A model generated the notes under the pieces. That model made no database searches. It saw only the letters and a program-made list of their open reading frames with translations, and was not told the origin of the DNA. From Leucogyrophana mollusca (Eukaryota; Basidiomycota; Agaricomycetes; Boletales): a stretch of 64,000 nt of DNA. A program made the position numbers and the translations under genes. The stretch spans positions 62,001-126,000 of the forward strand of contig MU266335.1 in NCBI GenBank assembly GCA_021014945.1, written 5' to 3'. Shown here one piece after another: positions 49,416 to 61,582 of this stretch; position 1 is the first letter of the stretch, and each line of letters opens with the position of its first letter.

Positions 49416-50624
49416 ATGGACAACTTTCCAGATGGCGCGAACACTCCCGAGCTCACATCTCTCTCTTACGATGATGACGTTCCTTACGAGGACCAAGTCC
49501 CCACTCATCCTTCCAATGACCCTGAGCGCGCATCCCTGCTCAATCGCATAGGCAATACCAAAATTTATCTTCTCTCTGATTCTGCCCAAGCGAGAGTCGC
49601 CAAGGTACGCTGGTAGTGTATCCCTACAAAGTTTCAACAAGGCGGCCTGATGTGGGAGACTTTCTGGACTTGAATCAAGCGGAAGCGCACATCGGAGGAG
49701 GATGAGGAGGATGACGTCGAAATGGACGGAGGTACTTGCATAGAGAAATCACTGGTGTCCACACCTTATACTAAAGCTGTGGTTCTTTCAGACGAATTGA
49801 TGCGGGCAAACGCTCTGCTTCTCACTGGCACTCCAATATCACATCTACCAACCGCGCGTATCTTTGCCTACGCCACACACTTCGACGCGCACCCCATGGG
49901 TCTAGAATGGCTGAATGACAACAGCTGTATATTGGTGTTCGAGTCCAAAGTATCCGCTCGCACCGCTTACCGATACCTGCAGAAATCACCTGCGGAGGAT
50001 GCGGACGAGGATGGCTTTATCACCGCTAAGCCGATTCCTATCGCCCTTTGGCCTCCTGAGGAACGAATAAACAAGAGTCTTGGCAAAGGCCAGGGGTTGA
50101 AAGGCGCGATACGTATGCGTTGGGCGAAGAATGATGACGTGAAAAGGAAAGGGGCAAAGCAAGAAAGTGAATTTTACAAGAAGTACGGAGTAACTGCAGG
50201 GAAGGATGCGGATGGAGAGGGCCCTCTTAAAAGAAGGAAGCGGGAAGAGACGGAAGCTGAAGTTTTGCAGAAAAGCCAGCTCGACGACGACTTGGATGCC
50301 TTTCTATCCGAGGATAGGCCCGCGTCACCTCCTTCGAAGATGCGTTCCGATTACCTCGATGCAACAGGGAGGACGCTGCTCGAACGTACGTCTGTCATGC
50401 GCGAGTTTACCCCCGAACTCAAGGATCGCATCACTGCTCCTCTGCCTCGCCGTGGGAGAGGTCGCCAACTGACAGAGAGGTTAGGCGATAGTAAATGGAC
50501 TCACATCAAGGGAGATGGTGATAATGGTAGAGTCGTTGAGGGGGGCCGGAGGAAGGGTCGACCACGGAAAACTCAACAGGATCTTGACGATGAATTAGAT
50601 GCCTTCTTGAATGAAAAGGACTGA
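49416..50624 (+). CDS. NCBP3-like RNA-binding protein with two UAP56-binding-like motifs
   Basis: Exons 49416-49604, 49680-49731 and 49792-50624 give 357 residues. An RRM-like domain of the nuclear cap-binding subunit 3 type spans about 80-160: ELMRANALLLTGTPISHL, IFAYATHFDAHPMGLEWLND and CILVFESKVSARTAYRYL. The rest is charged and probably disordered, with KRRKREE and RRKGRPRK basic patches and an acidic EEDEEDDVEMD before the domain. Two near-identical motifs, LDDDLDAFL at about 246-254 and LDDELDAFL near the C-terminus, resemble the LDxxLDxYM motif by which mRNA export adaptors bind UAP56/Sub2. A role in mRNP maturation or export is therefore inferred. Near neighbour ARS2 works in the same pathway. 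Confidence 0.82.
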
Positions 50625-50974
50625 CCCGCTGTAGGTTTTTTTCTTTTGCCCGCCTCAGCTAGCGTTGATGATGCTCGATCAGTCCCTCTACCCATCTCTC
50701 CCTTTTTGAACATTTCTCTGGTACATATTCGCCTCTGCCCCCCACTCATCTCGTTGTTCATTGCATATCGTTGTAAGTATCTTGCTTTTTTCGTATCAAC
50801 CTGCTGGAATTTTGTGTATCAATAGAACATACAATTCGATTTTACTTATTATTTCGAACACCCTTATGGCACCCGATCCTTGGGCTCGTTGTAAGTTTAT
50901 ATTGGCGCGTTTTTGTCCCAGTCGCGTCGTTCCCCTTCTTCCAATCACCACGCTCTGCATCAAATACTACTGCC
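50625..50974. other. Intergenic region, promoter of the gene at 50975
   Basis: 350 T-rich bases between two plus-strand genes; no gene recognised. Confidence 0.5.
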
Positions 50975-52452
50975 ATGAATTACGATATAGATGACACTGA
51001 GCTTGGAAACTTGGAAGCCGGGCTTCACGACCATGAGCGCCGTATAGGCACGTTGGACTCGCCCTCCAACTTGCGCCGGGTCAGCAACACTCACGCTGTG
51101 TTGGATCGCCTAAAGAACAACTTTGCTTTCTCCACTTTCACGACACTCCTCCAAGGCCCTTTGGTGACTCATCGGCAAGGACCAGCCGTCGAACGCGTCG
51201 ATCATCGTGGGGTTCATGTCCCAAAAGACGGCTACTTGGCGGACGAGACCGATCCTCCAGGACCGAGGACAAGGCTCGCGACCGACGTCCGAGTCAAACG
51301 CTCCGATGACCAGGATGAAATCATGTTTCCTATAGATACTTCCCCGCTCTCGCAAGTCAGCTCAGACGCGGCATCGCACAAGGCGCCCTCATCTTTCAGC
51401 TGTGTTTCTTCGACGTCCTCGTTCCCGTCCCTCGAATCTGATCTTACTCCTCCGTTGACTCCCGATTCGTCCAACGGCATTTTGAATTCGTTTTCATCTT
51501 CGTCCAATATTACCAGTGATTTTCGTCCAGCCTTGCGTCGAACTGTGGCAACTGTCCCAGGACTGCCAAGCTCATACGCCGAAGATAACAGCGGGCTTCA
51601 ATCACAGTATTCGAAAGAAATCAAAGAGGGCAAGAAACCGGAACGCCCGATCGTTGGTACCTCTTTCCCTTCCATATTTTCCGCAGACCGAAAGCTTTCC
51701 ATCAACTTTAGTGTTATGACTCGCTCATCGAGGATATTACCGGCGTGTCTGTCACCTCCAACGCAGGCGTGAACTTGGGAGACGATACGGGGGATGAATG
51801 GTATGGTCTGGAATATACGATCGAGATCAGCCGCAGGGACCGACGACCGTCCGACAACTACGTTCCATCGGCAGGAGAGTACTCCAAGGTATGTGCGACT
51901 CATTGATACGCATATATATGCGGTGACGTCGACTTCGGCGTGCCGCTCATTGCTAGAGTCGCGAGTCTTGGGCTTTGATCCATCAAGGGACGGTCGACCC
52001 CTGCTTCGAAGACCAGGAGTACTCTCGCTGGAAGCGTTGGCACCGATACCTCGAGAAGGAAGACAGAGTCAAGATGAAGATAGCACATGCATTCTCGGCT
52101 TGCGCGGACGATCTGGCATGGATTTTTGTCGAAGAGGTGAAAGCAAGGAGGTGGATGCGCTGGCAAAAGGTCGCCACTTCTGCGTTTTCGAGACGGTGCA
52201 AATTCACTGACGTGCGTTGGCAGGAGCGCGGCTATGCGTCGGTCGACTGGGAACATCTCAAGGAGCACTTGCTGCAGCTCGCCGAGCGCCGTCCTGTATG
52301 CACCCTTTTCGATATTTCTGAAGCCGCTGATTGGACCTAGCTTTCAGGATCCTTATTACCCTCCGGAAAAACATAACCTCGCCTGGGAACTGAAGACAGC
52401 TCGATCCTACTCAGACCTGCGGAGTCTTCGTCCGGTGCCTGCGCTATGCTGA
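50975..52452 (+). CDS. Conserved basidiomycete protein of unknown function, 432 aa
   Basis: Exons 50975-51652, 51712-51888, 51957-52295 and 52348-52452 give 432 residues. The first 200 residues are Ser/Pro/Asp-rich and likely disordered (SSTSSFPSLESDLTPPLTP). The C-terminal half is compact, aromatic and charged: EWYGLEYTIEISRRDRRPSD, YSRWKRWHRYLEKEDRVKMK, AFSACADDLAWIFVEEVKAR, WMRWQKVATSAFSRR. No catalytic motif, membrane helix or known domain was recognised. The conserved-looking W/R-rich half suggests a protein- or nucleic-acid-binding module. Intron 1 uses a gttggt donor. Function cannot be named. Confidence 0.75.
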
Positions 52453-52725
52453 TAGAATACCGATCGTCCAACTTCTCGATTGCCTTGAGTCACCAGAGTC
52501 AAAATTGTACCACTAGTAACGCTTTTCTCCCTTCGCCACATGTATTGTAGAGGCGCGTCAGTTCTGTGTTTCCTAGTACTTCAGTTCGTCACCGTCACCA
52601 TGAGCTATGGGATGGTTGCCAAACCTGTAAAATCCCTTGCGTTCGGGTATACTTGAGGGTGTTATTGACATTTGTTGTCTAAGGGCTTCGTGAGTCCAAA
52701 ACGGGATCTTTTACGCTCACAACCG

Positions 52726-53754
52726 ATGGCGAAAAAGTATGCGCCCAAGTCAGATCCCAGGTTCGTTGTCGACAGCGAATTTGGAGGTGAGAATCAGCCA
52801 TCGAGTTCAAAAAATGTGGATGTTTCGCTATCCGTAGATCCTCATTACCCACGTGAAGGAAACGATGCAGTTGACGATGAAGGATTAGAAGGGTCGGCCG
52901 ACGATGAAACCGACTTGGAGGAACACGATGACGAACTTGGGGACGGAATGGACCCTGAAGGATTTTCCGGGCCATCAGTCAAGCCATTCACCCCCGAGGC
53001 GCTTGTTGCGTTCAATACGGCGCAGGCGAGGACTGGTGTCATATACATCTCACGCATCCCCCCTGGGATGCGACCTACGAAAGTGCGACATCTAATGTCG
53101 GCCTACGGTGAGGTCGGAAGAGTGTATCTACAACAGGAAGGTACGTTTAAATCGCTGGTCGACCTTGCACAGGTACTAAGGCCAGGGGTATAGATGCAAA
53201 ACGCGCTTATCTCAGGCGAAAGTACACTTCAACCAAGAAGCCTCACTTTACGGAGGGCTGGGTCGAGTTCAAGGACAAGAAAGTTGCGCGCTCCGTCGCT
53301 GAAATGCTGAATGCACAGCCTATAGGCGGCAAGAAAGGCACGCGATGGAGAGACGATGTCTGGACAATGAAATATCTCCCAAAATTCAAATGGAACATGC
53401 TCACAGAACAAATTGGTAATTTATTATCAGCGTCAGAAGCTGTATATATGAGAGCTAATGATGACTGTAGCCCACGAAGCAGCAGTGCATACTGCGAAGC
53501 TTCGAGTGGAACTCGCACAATCAAAAACTGAGCAGCGCGACTATCTGAAGAACGTGGAGTTAGCTCGTGTCCTGGACAAGAGAGCTGAAAGGCGAAAACA
53601 GAAAGGCGAGGATCCACCGGAGGCTCCGAAGAGGGAGTTCGTGAACTTCAAGCGAAAAGACACAGACGCTGCAGAACCTGCAAGAAAGAAGGCAAAACGA
53701 TCAGAACTCGTAGATGAAAGGCAGTTAAACAGTGTGCTAGGTAGCATATTTTAA
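52726..53754 (+). CDS. ESF2: Esf2/ABT1, RRM pre-rRNA processing factor
   Basis: Nucleolar SSU processome protein that binds U3-containing pre-rRNA and stimulates the helicase Dbp8. Exons 52726-53140, 53194-53415 and 53471-53754 give 306 residues. An acidic N-terminus ([20 protein letters not shown]) precedes the RRM at about 110-220: [36 protein letters not shown] and [19 protein letters not shown], then the family-typical [21 protein letters not shown] long charged helix and a basic tail ([17 protein letters not shown]) close the protein. The start is the ATG at 52726; no better upstream ATG exists. Confidence 0.93.
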
Positions 53755-54080
53755 GTCCTGAGTGTTATCACTATGACTGTCTGCGTGTGCACGGACCATT
53801 ATCGGCATGTTTGATGCCGTTTAAGTCGGAGAATGAAAGCGGAAGGAGAGAGCGGCTGCGTCCGCAATGGTTCTTACATCGCGCGCACACATTGTCTGCA
53901 ACGCTGAGTCGGTTGACTATACGTTTAGTCGGCCTCAAAAACTCACAGTGTCGCGATCCAAGAGGTCTGTCTTCTTCCATCATGCTCGACTCCTCTCTAT
54001 TGCACCCTCTTCTCCTTATAAGCTGTCGTAAAACGTCGTCTCTGATTTCTCTCTCAGTTGTTACTTCTTAAGATATTACT
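53755..54080. other. Intergenic region, promoter of ARS2
   Basis: 326 bases between two plus-strand genes; C/T-rich near 53990-54050, as expected before a start. No gene recognised. Confidence 0.5.
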
Positions 54081-57000
54081 ATGTCTTCTTGGTCTGCTTC
54101 TGCTTATCCGCCTCCGCGTCGCTCTCGCTCGCGTTCGCCGCCAAGAGGTGGTCATGTTCCACGAGGTCCGTACCCTGACCCTGGCTACCCTCAAGACTCG
54201 TACCGAGGCGGTTGGGACACGTACGACAGAGAAAGGGCTTGGGCAGAGTATGAAAGAGATAGAGCCGCTTATGAGTACAGTCGTCGCGGAAGGAGTCGCA
54301 GTCCTCCCCCGGATGAGAGTATGGCACTATATTCGGTGGCTTTTAGTCGTCACGTACTCACGCTTTCCTTCAGCAGGCCGGAAACGACGTCGGTCCATGT
54401 CCCCACCCCACGATAGAGAAAGATATGACCCTCGTCCTCGTTATGGCGATGATTATGGTAGCGTTTTTATCGCGTTGCTAAGACGCTTTACTGGCTGATC
54501 ACTAACGCTTGGTGCAGACGCGCATTCTCGTGGATATGGATATAGGTCTCCGCCACGCAACCAGTTTGTGCCTCCACCATTTACCTCAGCGCGACGTGCT
54601 CCCGCCGATCCACGGACGTTTGACCACCCCGCAACTCTGAAGCAATATGCCGAATGGTTCAGATATTTCTACCCACAGCAAGCTACTGAAGAGGACAATG
54701 CCGACAAAGCCGCCGAACAGGAAGCAGGCGACGGTTCTAAGCCTCGTAATGGGATTCGTTCTCTTTGGGAGAAATACAAGAAGGACTTTGTTGCTAATCA
54801 GGTCAGTTCCACATCCACCTCTTGTCTGTCTCGTAGCACGCCCGGTAGCGGCTTGCCCTCTCCACAGACCTATCAAGCCCAGAGAGCATCAGCTGAACAA
54901 CTTCTTTTCGTATTGTATTGTAGTTGCAAACGATGTTTGATCATCATAGGAAGTCTCCATGGTTTGCGGAGAAATATGACCCTGCATCAGAATTTGTCGC
55001 TCTTCGTCGGCGAGTTCGCAAGGAAGGTTGGAAAGGTCGAATGAACGCATTTTTGGATGACTTGGAGTCGGGCAAGTTTGACCCTGACTTGAACGAGCCT
55101 GAGGTAGAAGCTCCGTCTCCTGTGAAGGAGAATAGTGGCGGGGATATAGTCCCGATTGACGCTACAGGCGTTTCGGTCCCCGCAGAAGAATCCAAGAACG
55201 GTGGCGAAGACGACATGCAGTTCAACTTGGATGCTGAGGACGACGCAGGGGAGCACGAGGCTACCAAAGCCGAGACCAACGGCAAGGCGTCTTACGACAA
55301 CAGGAGAAACAACCGTGGCGAGGAGATTTCCGTGCCCCCGGAGGGTAACCAGGTCATGATACGCACCATCCCTCCCGACATCGGGCGTCTGAAATTGGAA
55401 GATGTAAGCGGGACGCATATTTACTTCCGTGCTCGCTCATTGGTTTGCATAGGCTTGTAGCAAGGTTCCGGGTTATATGTATCTCGCTCTCGGAGACCCT
55501 CTTCAAAAACGGAATTACTATCGTGCTGGCTGGCTCAGGTTCCGTGACGATGCCGACATGACCGCTGTCATGGCTGAATTGACGGATAAAAAGGTAAGCC
55601 TCAGGAGAGCTTGTGTCTCCAGCCTTAGGTTTATATCGTGAACGTATAGATCGAAGGGTTCAAGCTTCACGTTTCCCATAACCTCAAGCCGTTCGTCAAT
55701 AGAATTCGCTATGTACCCGAAGTTGCCAGCAAGCCCGATCGCATTGAGAAGGACCTTGTGAACGCTAAGCTCTTGGCTTCCATATTAGAAGAAGAGGCCG
55801 CTGCTGTGCGCAAGTCGCTGCCGGCAGCTGAAGGTGATGGACCTGCAGCCAACGGAGATGCAAAGACTGAAGACGCGGTCATGACCGATACTCATGGTGA
55901 CAACGAGGAGGATCCAGAGCCTAAAGAAGTGGGATCTGAGGCCGTAGAGCGGAGAATTGAGAAGATCATGGCTGAACTGCGCGAGCAGGGCCTCGTGATT
56001 GATGAGAAAGCCGTGGAGGCGAAGAAGGTGAGCCTGGTTTGATTTTCGACTACTAGTAACCTCATTTCTTCCGCGTGCGCTAGGCGGTGATCTCGCTGGA
56101 CATGTACCTTGCCTATCTCCGCGCTGCCTTTCACACGTGCTACTATTGCGCAGTTGTTACCGATCATCTTGAGGAATTGCAGCGTAAGTGTTTGCAGCAC
56201 GTGAGGAAGCCTCTGTCAAAGTCTTTGCTTGAGGAGGTGAGAGCGGCCGAGGCCGAAAAAGAGAAATCCAAGGAGGACGAGAAAGAAAAGGAAACCATCG
56301 TCTCCAAAACGACAGAGAATAGGGACTGGAAGCGAAATGGTACGTATTTTGACCGTGCAGCGTATTACCCCAGTGCTGATTACGCGGGTAGATGAACGAT
56401 GGTTAGAATGGTTTGACACAAAGATAGCGCTTTTGATAAACCGAAGCGGTGTCGACCCGCGTGAATATGGAGGTAAAAATTATGATGAGTAAGTCTGATT
56501 TTGTCGTTTACTGTTGGTGATCTAATGCACTCAATTCAGGGAGCTAACAAAAGCTGTCGAGCCTTACATCAAACAGGAAGACGAAGGGAGGTTTAGGTGT
56601 AAGACATGTCAAAAGCTTTTTAAGGCTACCGCTTTCGTTGAAAAGCATGTCGCCAATAAGCATCCTGAGCTCGTAAGGCAACTAGAAGAGGTGGGTAATA
56701 CCATTTCCGCCTACAGTCATGCTTGACAAAAGTATGCTTTGATAGGTCCCGTATTTCAACAACTTCGCTCTTGATCCTCACAGGATTCAGCCATTTTCCC
56801 ATCCCCCACCGGTGACCGGAAATAGTCAAGGTCCACCCCCTCAGGCTTATGGCATTCAAGCACCCGCTGTGTTCCCGCCTCCTGATTACGGCCGAGCGAA
56901 CGCATTTTACGGATCTTATCCCCCAAGTTACGCAGCCCCTCCCCCTCCCCCTTACCCGAACAGTGGGCAATGGGATCATTACGGCTATCAGTATGGCGCT

Positions 57001-57348
57001 GGTGCCTACCCCGCCCCCACCCAGCGCAGAGACGAAGCGACTACTGCACGGCGTCTTAGCGACCGTATCAGCGGATATGCTACTGGCTACGAGCAGCCAA
57101 CGGAAACTACCATCCCGGCGGGTGCAGGTTTGCCTGCCAAACCAGTTGTCACCTTGGATCTTGGTCCTAGTGGTCTTGCCGACACCAGCAGGAAAGGCTC
57201 GCGCCGTGGAGGGGGAGGCGGGGGTGGAGGCCCTCCTCCCCCACCACCCTCGGACGCGAAAGAAGACCCTAGGGCAACTGCCGGGAAGAAAGTTAGCTAC
57301 CATGATATGGACCAGGTCGCTGAGGGCGACATCGAACTGACCTATTGA
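54081..57348 (+). CDS. ARS2/SERRATE, cap-binding complex adaptor
   Basis: Nuclear adaptor joining the cap-binding complex to 3'-end processing, decay or small-RNA machinery. Ten exons: 54081-54318, 54377-54457, 54518-54801, 54924-55403, 55453-55593, 55650-56027, 56084-56339, 56392-56488, 56540-56690, 56746-57348; 902 residues. An RS-like N-terminus (RRSRSRSPPRGG) leads to the SERRATE/ARS2 N-terminal domain (ATLKQYAEWFRYFYPQQATE). An RRM-like part has IRTIPPDIGRLKLED and YYRAGWLRFRDDADM. The hallmark C2H2 finger is CKTCQKLFKATAFVEKHVANKH (two Cys, two His) near residue 690. The C-terminus is Pro/Gly/Tyr-rich with a Gly8-Pro7 run. The exon 2 acceptor is a cagcag tandem that could add one residue. 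Confidence 0.93.
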
Positions 57349-57710
57349 TTCGTTTACATTATGCTATACTAGTACTGTTTTGAAATACACTCTTCTTCCT
57401 GATTTCACTCTCGATCGACTCCAGAGGCTTCTGGAAGCTGGGGTGCTCGAATTTTCCATGAGGCAGACGGCAGCAGGCCATAAAGGCTCATATATAACGG
57501 CATCCGCCTACACTGAAGTACCGCACTGCTCGAAAAGGAAAAGGGAAGACTCTTGGAATTGGAGCACAGGCAAAAACGAACGCCTGCAGTCTTTTCTCCT
57601 CTCCATTCCGGTATTCTCTCGGCTCCTGGGTGGTGTGGGCACTACCTCTTGCTCGTCTAATTCAGAGGTCGTCACTGACCCTCGCTCGTGGACTATAGTT
57701 GTCCTTATTG
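57349..57710. other. Promoter region of SSK1
   Basis: 362 bases. TATATAA at 57491-57497 is about 215 bases before the ATG at 57711. A frame across 57380-57772 resembles no family. An extra 5' exon of SSK1 ending before 57699 cannot be excluded. Confidence 0.45.
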
Positions 57711-60700
57711 ATGAGCGTAGCCAAACAGGCTCTTGCCGCTCGTCTCCCCATCTCTCTCATGGCTCAGGATGAAGGTGGCCTAAGCCAGGAGGCTGCCGGT
57801 CAAAGCAAGTTCGCTGTTACTTGGCCCGCGGAACCACCTCCTGCAGTCCAAGCGTTGCTTGCGGAACGTCCACTTGCCCTCAGTTCTTCGGAAGGCGAGT
57901 CTGACCTGTCAGGAGGAGAGGCGGTCTCCTCAGGTGAAAGATTTTCTCAGGCGGAACAGTCTGACAGTTTCGAAGTTTCACCAAGCCATCGATTCAAAGC
58001 GCAACAGCAGTTACTCGCCCATCAGCCTGAGGAAAGTCTTAATATTCCCCGGTTGTCGCGCGCCTTCTCGATGCCTCTGCCCTCACAACTGGAACACCTG
58101 CGGAATCCACGTAGGAATTCTGGAAGCCCCGAAACCCCTCCCGTGCCGGTCGACGATGGCTCTGTCTGCGTTCCACGGTTCCATGAGCTTTCACTGGAAC
58201 TCGCGGACTCTGTGCAGATGGTCGTGCAAACCCTCCTGCAAGTGTCACCCGCTCAAATATTGGACCCTGCCAAAGAGCAATTCTCGGCCTGCTCTCTATC
58301 AGTGCCGACCTCCTGCATGTCTGCGGTCTTCACGACTATGAAGAATCTGAATTATATATCGGCGAATATGCCAGAGTTGTGCGGTGACTCGCCTGCTATG
58401 CCAATTCCGGTCGCTGAGGACACATCCCGGCCATCGACTCAAACCACATCAGTTTTGGCCACATCGGATTTCGATATCGGAGAGATGCTACAGGGGGTTG
58501 GAGATGCGCTAAGTGGGTGTGCTGCACAAGCGGGTGTGGACCTTGTGCTTTACCACGGAGATGTCGGGATGAAGCACGTCGCAGTCAGAGGAGTTGAATG
58601 TGGGATCTCAAACGCGCTCTCTCATGTTAGTGCACTGCCCGTGACAAAATTGCCACCTTGTGCTAATTCTACCTGCAGGTGGTCCGTCAAGTCATCCACA
58701 CCGCTCGTCGAGGGGACTCTATCGATATTGGTTTATTCATTACCTCGTCTTCTGCATTTGATCCCGCTGGGTCACTGCCAATAGAAAATGCCGATGTTAT
58801 CTCGGAAGACCCGTCGTCTCCCTCTTCCGATGATGCTCTCCACTGTACCTTCGAAATCACTCATCATCTTCCACCATCAGAAGCCAACGCTGACACACCT
58901 ACAACTTCGGATCCCCCCTCTGTCGATCGCCCCAAGCTTTCCTTCGACTCTCCTTTCCTTAGCCGGCTGCTCAGTCGAGCTGGTGCGTCACTGGTTCCCA
59001 ATATACAGCCACGGGTACGTTCTGCAGCCCGGGCTTGCGAAGTCCGAATCAGACTGGAACGTGGTTCCCCTAGCGTGATTAGTGCGAGGACTACGTCACT
59101 TCCCGAGGACGCGCCAGCTCTTCTTTCCGGTGCCCGAATCGCGACCGAGCCGGCGTTGGAAGACCTTGTACAATTCGCTGAGAAGCTGCGGGGGAAGAAG
59201 GTCACGCTGTATGCAAGTGCGCGAAGCTCGTTTGCGCACCATCTCACAAGTTACCTCACGGCTTGGGGTTTGGACGTTAGCCATGTTTCCGCGGAGCCCG
59301 AGTCAGAAGGCAATAACCCCGCAACTGAACGTCTTGCGCCTCCGGTCAGTGGAGAACGGCGTTCATCTGGTGGTCATTCTCCTAGGCTAAGGCCATATGG
59401 CGCTGCAGAAGGCTTTCCTCCCCCTGAGCAGGCAGCGGAGGTGAATGGAAGCGGTCGTCCGTCCAGCACAAGTGCACCTTCGTTCGTCTTCATCGATGAT
59501 GACGTTTCGGTCCTCCGGGAGCACTTGCGGAAATACAGACTCGAGCAACCTTCCCAATTCACCCTTTCGCGGAAGAGACCATCGTTGGCTGCCCATCACC
59601 GACCCAAGTCTTCACCGCAGGTCGCTCGTGCAATGGGCCTTGGTGCATCTTCCTCGCCCCACGGCCCTGCTGTAGTGGTGGTTCATTTCACCAGTCTGAC
59701 TAACTACAAGGTCGTGAAGGATATCATACAATGCGATCTGGCAGCGCACGCTTCCGCACCACACATACCACCCGAGGTAATGATCATTCCCAAACCGGCA
59801 GGGCCTCGTAGGTTCTTGACAGCGCTGCACACTGCTGTTACTAAACCCATCGTTGACCCATTCTTCACTCCCATTGCAACTTCCCCGATCAGCCCTGGTC
59901 TTCATGGCTCACCATTTTTCAGCGTGACCCAACCAAGTCCGAAATCGCCCTCATCCCGTCCGTCGCATAGCTCGCGATCTAACTCTGACCGGTCTATCAA
60001 GTCACCAAGGGAGCCGGTAGGAGAACCTCATTCCCTTCCTCCTCCCTCGCCGTTGGGCATGTCGGACAACATTGAGTATTTTGCGGAATCGTCTGTCAAG
60101 CTTGGCACATCTCCCTCTTCTGGGCTGGTCATACAGAGTCCGGATGGCCAACCAGCTGGGATATTCTTCCATCCACGCGCGAAGAATGTTAAGTCAGTGC
60201 CAACGCCGGCTGGTATCATAACAGAACGAGAGAAAGGTCAATTCCTTATCCCTGCGGACCGCCCTCGCGCTTCAACATCGCGCCGGCCTTCGGACAACGA
60301 ACAGAAGAAATCACCACACCACTTGTCATTCTCCTCGTTGCATACCTCCTCCCCTGGTGGGGTTGCCACACTCCGCGATGGACAACCAGCTCCTGAAAGC
60401 CAATCACCAGTCTTGCCGGTGTCCAAGACAAAGGGGAAGAAGCCAATGTCCTCACCGACAGCTGAGGAAGCAACTCCGCAACCTCCGCAACCTGTATCGC
60501 CTCGTAGGGCAAGTCCTGTGGATGCGCGGAAAGTAGCCTCTCCTCCAGGTTCTCCTACGGGCGCTGAATTGCCGGCGAACCCCCCACCACGGAGACCGGC
60601 AAGGCGTACGGTGCAAGACAGTAAATCCGCTGCTGGGTCGGCCAAAGGAAAGGGTTCTACAGATACCAATATTGTGCCTCCCATCAGTGTTCTGATCGTC

Positions 60701-61582
60701 GATGGTATGTACTGTCGTTGTTTGCTCGTACATGGAACTTCAACTTCAACTCTCCAGATAACCCTATCAATCAAACTATCCTCTCCACTTTCATGAGGAG
60801 AAAGAAGATAAAGTATGATGTAGCAAAGAACGGAGAGGAGGCTGTGCAGAAGTGGCGAAGCGGTGGATTCCATCTGATCCTGGTAAGTCTTCCTCGGTTC
60901 TCGGGGTATTTCTTCTGATGTTCGTCCCAAGATGGACATCCAGATGCCGGTGATGGACGGAATACAAGCTACCAAAGAAATTCGCCGGCTGGAGAGTCTC
61001 TGTGCCACAGCGGGCTTCGCTCCTTCGACACCTCAATCCGATCAGAGTGCACGCACCCCCTCCGAGGCAGCTTCAACTGACTCTCGCGCTTCAGCATCAC
61101 CCTACCGGTCATCGGTCATCATCGTGGCTCTGACCGCTTCTTCCCTTCAGAGTGATCGAGTAGCTGCTCTTGCAGCCGGTTGCAACGACTTCTTAACAAA
61201 GCCTGTATCCCTTCAATGGCTGAATAACAAGATCATTGAATGGGGTTCGATCAAGGCGCTGCAAATGTGGGCTGACCTCCGGCCGGAAGTGGTGAAGAGC
61301 ATCTCGACCGAGCAGACTGTGCAGGCGCAGAATATTGCTCGTCGGTTGCATGTTCCGGAGGGTCGTGTCACACCAGCGCATTCACCTAGTCGCTCATCGT
61401 CACAGGGGAGAACCGATGGACCCGCCGAAGTTCAGCCGCCTCCCGCTCCACCCACCCTGGGGATCAATCCCGCACATGTTCGCTCCCTGTTGATCAGTGA
61501 CTCCCCAGAGTCAACCCCCTCCACTGGTTCCACAGTGAACAGCCTCGACCACTCTTCATCGAAGGAGCCCTCGAGTGTGTAA
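57711..61582 (+). CDS. SSK1: Ssk1-type response regulator with long N-terminal region
   Basis: Receiver protein of the HOG stress phosphorelay, passing the Ypd1 signal to the MAPKKK. Exons 57711-58625, 58679-60704, 60758-60882 and 60932-61582 give 1,238 residues. The receiver starts near 985 (PPISVLIVDDNPINQ); acceptor Asp1024 lies in MDIQMPVMDG, followed by ALTASS and LTKPVS with the conserved Lys; a disordered insert splits it. The receiver is preceded by Ser/Pro-rich linkers, a pseudo-receiver-like stretch (SFVFIDDDVSVLREHLRKY; PAVVVVHFTSLTNYKVVKDI) and an earlier region resembling a degenerate histidine kinase (see findings). The 5' end could lie further upstream. The C-terminus may continue through extra introns to 61943. 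Confidence 0.9.
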
